Assembly (NCBI GenBank): GCA_036346225.1
Contig: JARFIW010001750.1
Span: 124,001-188,000, forward strand
Reading direction: 5' to 3'
DNA: 64,000 nucleotides
From: Platerodrilus igneus
Taxonomy: Eukaryota; Arthropoda; Insecta; Coleoptera; Lycidae
Part shown: positions 58,849 through 64,000 of the stretch, one piece after another
Numbering within the stretch: position 1 is the first letter of the stretch
Layout: each line of letters begins with the position of its first letter
Program-made: the position numbers and the translations under genes
The notes under the pieces: model-generated
What the model was told of the DNA's origin: nothing
Databases searched by the model: none
Seen by the model: the letters and a program-made list of their open reading frames with translations, nothing else

Positions 58849-60179
58849 GTGAGATTGTGTAATAAAACTACCTTATATAAAACTAATAGATGCTTTAATT
58901 TCCTTAGCACATCTAAGTAGACACATCTAAGTATGCTCATCTAAAGAATAAAAATTTTAAGAAAGCACGTTTGAGAATAGTAGAATTGAGAATTCAAGTG
59001 GTTTGTACGTCGAGCAGAATTCTATGTAATGTTATTGGAACGTAATTATGTATTGTGGAATCATTCGTTTTGAAGCTGTCTGTGGGGCTGTTCATGTAAG
59101 AATGCTGTATCTAGCAAATGCCAACTTCGTACCTTTTTAAAACTTCAATATGATGGAGTATAATGTTGTTTTGGTCGGTCTAGAGTGTTTTGCAGCATCA
59201 CCATCAAGCAGTAAAAACAAAACCATCCAGGTACTTATAAAACTATTTATTGAGTGAATTAATCTTATGTATTAATTACGGTCAAAGCTTTGATTTAACG
59301 TTTTCCAAATTATAAGAAACTTTTGTTAAACGAATGTTTATGTTAAATCTTTTTGCAAGATATGTTTATGCTTAAATCCCAAATAAAAATCAGTTAGAGA
59401 ATTATATCCTAGTAACCTAATAGGTCAAATACCTTTTTGTTCAGAACTAAATTTTTTTGACATAAGAGAAATTTTTGAACTTTTAGAATAATTAATTTAA
59501 AGTTGTTATTCAAAGCACGTAAGGAATGCACATGTTAATTGAGAAAAATAAGTATAAAGTTCACTTTTAATTGAAAGATGTTTAACTACAATATGCCATA
59601 TGATGAGTAGAATATCAATGCTGCTTCTAACATATGACGAACTAACTTTCTTTAATTTCATATAATGTTTAAGCCATATGAATTTTTTGTATAATAAATT
59701 CGTTAGAGAAATTTTGTAAGCCAGAACAGATCTGTTTTATGGATGTTTAAGAACCCGACTGTACTAAAGAATTTATTATTGTTAAGATCTCTCTATGTAG
59801 AGAAAAAAATTCAGAGATTTTTGAAACTTATTTTATATTGATTATCAGATTTTTTGTATATATTTTTTTTGCAACAAAGAGAATTACATTTAGATTATAC
59901 TTTGGTTTAAAACTTTCGTCTTTTTATTTCACTAATTGAAATTAATAATATCCAAATTAGATAAACAAATCTTTGAATGTGGAAACTAGAAAAAAGTTGA
60001 TACAGCATTATGTAATAGAAACAGAGTAAGTAATTTTCAGTAGAGTACATTTTCACAGGTAAGGTGTTGTTGAGATTTTGAATTCAGGACAGCCGATCTA
60101 TAAAGACCGAAATATTTTGTTGTCGTAAGACACAAACAGTGTCTTATATTTCATTTTTTTGTGTGACATTTTCTTGCAG

Positions 60180-60226
60180 GTCCGACATCGCAGAAGCTGA
60201 AGCAGAGGTCCAAGAGGTTTCCAGAG
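60180..60226 (+). CDS. Candidate 47-bp internal exon
   Basis: A strong pyrimidine tract and TTCTTGCAG precede, and AGAG|GTATTG follows. In phase with the donor at 58848 (one leftover base), the exon reads GPTSQKLKQRSKRFPE without a stop, and 47 nt fits that phase exactly. Another frame (SDIAEAEAEVQEVSR) is also open, so phase alone is not proof. Confidence 0.4.
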
Positions 60227-60885
60227 GTATTGCTTATTTTAATTTGTATGCTTTTTGATAGTCATTATATCCTATAGGTTTCTGCGTCTTCCTGTAGGAT
60301 ACTTTAGTTTTATTTATTGTCCATATAGATGCAGTGGCGCTCATTTCCCTTTTTTTTAGTTCCCGTTGGTAGTCGAGCCCACCCTATATCCACGCCCAAT
60401 CTCATTGCTCACCCTTGGGGTAATTCTCAGACTAAGCCGCGAATATAGTAAAGCACGTGGGTCCACCGAGGTTTTGTTCACTAATTGACTCACTCCCCAT
60501 TAAAGATATTATAAAAAAGGCTCAAAATGTGCAAAAAATGACCGTTCCCCCCTGTTCTCCTACATTTCCAAACCTAAAATTTTGATTTTAATAGAGATAG
60601 TAGCTATTGAGTCACAGATTATCGGAAAACTGCAGGTTTTTTTGACAGTGTAATAGTTGCTGGAAAAAAACTTTTAAACATAGTAATAGACAACGTATTT
60701 ACTAATAGTATACCAGTACAATGTGGGACAATATATTCATTTTTCAGTTATCACAATCAAATTTGGATAAGATTTAAATATACATAAAAAATAAAATCAG
60801 CCTAATTTGGTTTATTAATTGATCACTGTAGTATTGGTACTGAACCCTAATAGTGCGAGCTCGACTCGCTCTTGGCTAACTTTTT

Positions 60886-61140
60886 CTAGACCACCCCAAT
60901 TCGCTAGACAAAACAACTTTCGAAATTACTTCCAGAGATCCACAAATAATTTTTCAAGCGATTTTCAAAGACCCGCAAACACTTTCTAAAATAACTTTCA
61001 GACACCCCAGAGTAACTTTTAATGTAATTTTTACAGTTCAGTAAATAATTTTCAAAACCCACCTCAAAGACTCGTGAATAATTTTCAAAAAAGTTTTCAA
61101 AACCACAACCCAGACCCCATTACCATTACAAACTAACTCC
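60886..61140 (+). pseudogene. gag: Gypsy gag, C-terminal part after the insertion
   Basis: SRPPQFARQNNFRNYFQRST and repeated NNFQ/SNF segments, a low-complexity C-terminus seen in this Gag group. It continues the frame of 57855-58083. Confidence 0.7.
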
Positions 61141-63266
61141 AATGGAAGTTGACAACATATCCAAAAGCACCCTACTTATAAACAGACAGATGTACGCGAG
61201 AGCCACACAAAATACGAAATTATAATTTTCAGCCGACGAACTCGTTCACCAAGAAGTAGCCAGAAATAAATTCCTAAATAGAAATAACGCATACCCGAAA
61301 TATTCAGACAGAACATACGAAGTATGCCAAGAAACCCACTTTGACCCACAAAATAAATTTTCACCAGATGTATACCCCGAACAATATTGATAAACGACGA
61401 CGAATCTTATAATAACAACTTGACAAACGCCTCTGATACCGATGAAAACACAATACCTTCACACATAAAAACTATGATAAAAATTTTTATCCGAACACGA
61501 ATACACTATACCCGCCTTAATAGGAATGAATGCATTAAACCCTTTGATACTCCCTTATATCGAAGTACCTCAAGCACAATTAAAATTTCTTTTAGACACG
61601 GGATCATCCAGAACTTTACTTAGCACACATACGGCACAAAGTACTATTCAAAATTCATTGAAGAACAATCCTTTATTGTTAAAACTGCACACAGTACTAC
61701 CACATACAAATACGTAGCGAACATTCCTTTCCCCAAAATTTTGAGCATCACCAAGAAACATAAATTATGCATCTTTACTTTAGCTAAAAATATGGCGGAC
61801 TTATTGGCGTGATTTATTAAAAAAATTAGGAGCAACAATTGACTTAGAAAATAAATTGTTAGTTACGAAATTTAGCAATATGCCCTTTCACATTCAAGAC
61901 TATGAACCTGTAGAATATAATTACGTAGTTGAACCTATAGGAGAGAACAGACAGTAAAAATTCGTAGAAACTTAAAATCAGATGCAACAATAATAAATCA
62001 CATACGTTTTGGATAAGGATTAGAAATGCCTTCAGCAATAGTAAAAATTGAAGACAATCACGCAATTACAACATTTTTAAATGTAAGTAAGAAAACCCTG
62101 ATTCTGAAATTGATCCAACCTATAGAAATTCAAGAAATTAATTTTATAGACTTAGATATTGACGAAATTTCAAATTCATTGGACTTACATAACGACTTTC
62201 AGAAAGACAAAATTTTAGGAAATAATTTATCGAACTTTAAACTTGATCACTTAAACGACGAAAAAAGACAAATTCAAAAACTGTGTTACGAATTTAGAAA
62301 CATTTTCAAACAGATACCTTTGGCGTTTACTAATCAAATTAAACACTCTATTAACTTTTTTACAAAAGACCATAGAAATTGCCCCAATGTAGCCAACAAG
62401 AAGTAGAACGACAAGTAAAGGACTTATTAGCTCAAGACATCATTATATCTTCAAATTCCCCTTGGAATTCTTCTGTTTTGATAGCATTGAAGAAATTGGA
62501 CGCATCTGGAAAACAAAAATTCAGAATGGCTATTGACTATAGACTAATAAATGAAATGATAGTGAAAAAAGTACAGCACAATACAAAAGGAATTACTTGC
62601 CATGCCATGGGAGAGAAATACCGTAGACCTTACTTAGCGCGGACAAAAATTTAAAATCTACCCAGACCACAGACTTTTGGTATGGCTCTTTAATCTTATA
62701 GACCCAAACTAAAATTTCAAAGGTGGAAGGTACGTTTAGAAACGACTATGAAGTAATCTACTAGAAAGGAAAATACAATTCTAACGCAGACGACACAAAT
62801 CAACGCAATCGAGAACAGTGAGAAATGTAACGAAACTGAAACAAAAGACCCAGAAGAAATTTATATCAATCATTCAACTCAGACTACAGAACCTAGATTC
62901 GAAATTTTGAATAAAGCAATTGATAGTAGACCCAATCAATTTTTCATCAATGAAGTTCTAAACGACCCCAATCCCGTAACTTGCAAAGAAGAATCCAACA
63001 AGAAAATTTACAAGGTTAAGATAACACGAGACTATAATGACGCACATATACAATTTCTAAACGAATACACACCTGACAGAAAGCGCTATTATTTCTACTT
63101 TATGGCAGAAAATTTATATACAAAATTTTCACAAATTTACACTTCCTTATTCGCTAATTCAGGACCAAAAATAATTAGATATTCCATTAAACTAATTACT
63201 TTGACGAACGAAGAAGAAATAGCAATTGTCATTAGAAAACAACTCGAAGGAAAAATCAAACACAAG
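61141..63266 (+). pseudogene. pol: Gypsy pol: protease, RT start, then deletion to the RNase H end
   Basis: Protease LKFLLDTGSSRTLLS (61584-61625) retains D-T-G. A linker follows, then the RT start DIIISSNSPWNSSVLIALKK and FRMAIDYRLINEMIV (62436-62570). The next readable motifs (RRPYLARTK, IYPDHRLLVWLFNL, 62620-62695) belong to the end of RNase H, so the whole RT core with its YxDD box is deleted at about 62575-62615. The linker to integrase (62907-63260) follows and stops at LEGKIKHK, where the HHCC finger should begin. There the third Osvaldo-like element starts. Confidence 0.8.
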
Positions 63267-63268
63267 CG

Positions 63269-64000
63269 TTACTTTGGTATCGTGGTTTTCGGCATAAGTT
63301 TTCTGACTGGAAGTCGTTGTCTAATTTACTGATTCAACATTTTGAACCCCCGAATTTTGCTCATAAGTTCGCGAATACTGAGGAAAGTACTATTGTTTCA
63401 CATGACCGAGTTGTTAACATGTCTCCGACGCCTACGAGTAGATCCGATACTTCTTCTGTACGTTCTACTGTTCTTCCTTCTTGTTCTACTTCTACTCGTC
63501 AGGTCGTATGTTTTAATTGCGATAAACTTGTTCATGTTTCGACACGTTGCAATCGTCCTCAAGTACTCCATTGCCACGCTTGCGGACATAAAGGAGGGTC
63601 TCGCCGCAACTGTCCGAACTGTCATCCTACTACCAATACTTCTTCAAATAATATTTCAACTTCTGTTCTTAGCTCTAGATGCCTAATTTCTTCTGCTTCT
63701 CACTCTACGTTCTTTCCTATACCTCATTCGGGTCATCCTGCTCCAACTATCAAAACCTATTCTTCTTCGGCAAATATAACTCCGAACAAAATTTCTTCCG
63801 TTTCTAGTTCTGCCTCCTATTCTACTCCTTCTTCTGCTCGCCTTACTTATTCACTCTCACCCCAAAATGTGCCCCCACCACCATTACGACCCATGCTTCT
63901 AATTGGTGACCTGCAGCCTTACTTCTCAAGAGTTTGTTCTCGCTTTCCTAAACGATTCTACCAAAGAATTTTTGTCGTGTCTGCAAGCACAAAGGTCGTT
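63269..64000 (+). pseudogene. gag: Osvaldo-like Gag, copy 3, open to the window edge
   Basis: One frame is open from about 63269 to the last base. The capsid end reads LLWYRGFRHKFSDWKSLSNL. Two CCHC-type knuckles follow: VCFNCDKLVHVSTRCN (63505-63555) and CHACGHKGGSRRNCPNC (63570-63622). The first has the full CX2CX4HX4C pattern. A long Ser/Thr/Pro-rich linker (63625-63890) comes next, then RPMLLIGDLQPYFSR, which may lead into protease. The codons are C- and T-rich as in the copy at 33.5-39.2 kb, so the two may be one family. The 5' end is missing. Confidence 0.8.

Larger units (their letters stand above)
58084..60880 (+). mobile_element. Helitron-like (Lep1-like) element with exon-like cargo
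   Basis: The left end is AGGGTTCCGTACC with its own inverted partner ACGGAACC at 58109-58116. The right end reads TGAACCCTAATAGTGCGAGC then TCGACTCGCTCTTGGC, with a GCGAG/CTCGC hairpin. A T5 run stands on both sides (58079-58083 and 60881-60885). The interrupted Gag frame becomes continuous if the element is removed. As I recall, the GGGTTCCGTA...GACTCGCACTTGGCC terminal pair is widespread in Lepidoptera and other arthropods as a non-autonomous Helitron-like family with T-run targets. No Rep/helicase gene is inside. The interior carries GC-rich exon-like segments. Confidence 0.65.

Noticed and set aside
60180..60226. The 47-bp exon as proof of a live host gene
   Set aside because: It is bounded by good splice sites but sits inside a Helitron-like element, so a captured fragment is more likely than a working gene.

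Overview
The window reads as AT-rich, gene-poor eukaryotic DNA, most likely from an arthropod. The evidence is the repeat content: Ty3/Gypsy, Bel-Pao, hAT, Tigger, Polinton-type and non-LTR elements, tRNA-derived SINEs, and intron-like splice signals. It contains no bacterial-style operons, rRNA genes or CRISPR arrays. The insect order cannot be fixed from the sequence alone. Nearly everything recognisable is a mobile element or a broken copy of one, and several are nested.

Left part (1-15 kb). A palindromic repeat cluster (about 205-396) precedes a complete LTR retrotransposon of Ty3/Gypsy, Osvaldo-like type (731-9749). It has a 4-bp target duplication, TG...CA LTRs, a tRNA-Lys(CUU)-type primer site, a polypurine tract and an almost readable gag-pol. 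Then come a SINE piece, a 128-bp palindrome and a decayed integrase of the Polinton/F54H12.3 type (about 14.15-15.06 kb).

Middle part (15-43 kb). A decayed hAT transposon (15400-19179) sits inside a minisatellite with a perfect 8-bp duplication. At 21646-25254 lies the most unusual object: a 3.6-kb unit with about 600-bp terminal inverted repeats. Each arm carries its own small basic ORF and 95-bp tandem repeats. The unit encloses one intact 686-codon protein-primed-type DNA polymerase B that lacks the Exo I end. Two copies of one non-LTR retrotransposon (APE-RT-RNase H) follow, one inverted (about 30110-33320) and one direct (34157-38630). The direct copy inserted next to the catalytic Glu codon of a second Osvaldo-like integrase and left a 14-bp duplication. 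A SINE family with four copies here shares a 3' UUCG-loop hairpin with this LINE. A decayed Gypsy pol lies at 42.2-43.75 kb.

Right part (43-64 kb). A second Polinton-type integrase abuts a decayed Bel-Pao gag-PR-RT (both minus strand). A Tigger transposase fragment follows, split by a SINE with target duplication. After a gene-empty AT-rich tract with a palindrome come two fragments of one 17.6/297-like Gypsy family, head to head. The plus copy has a 2.8-kb Helitron-like (Lep1-like) element in its gag. That insert carries two exon-like segments whose splice phases fit. The window ends in an open gag of a third Osvaldo-like element.

The only long undisturbed ORF in the window apart from gag/pol pieces and LINE ORF2 is the polymerase B. 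Host-gene evidence is limited to candidate exons (about 27.0-27.9 kb and those inside the Helitron-like insert) and one acidic repeat ORF at 20.2 kb.
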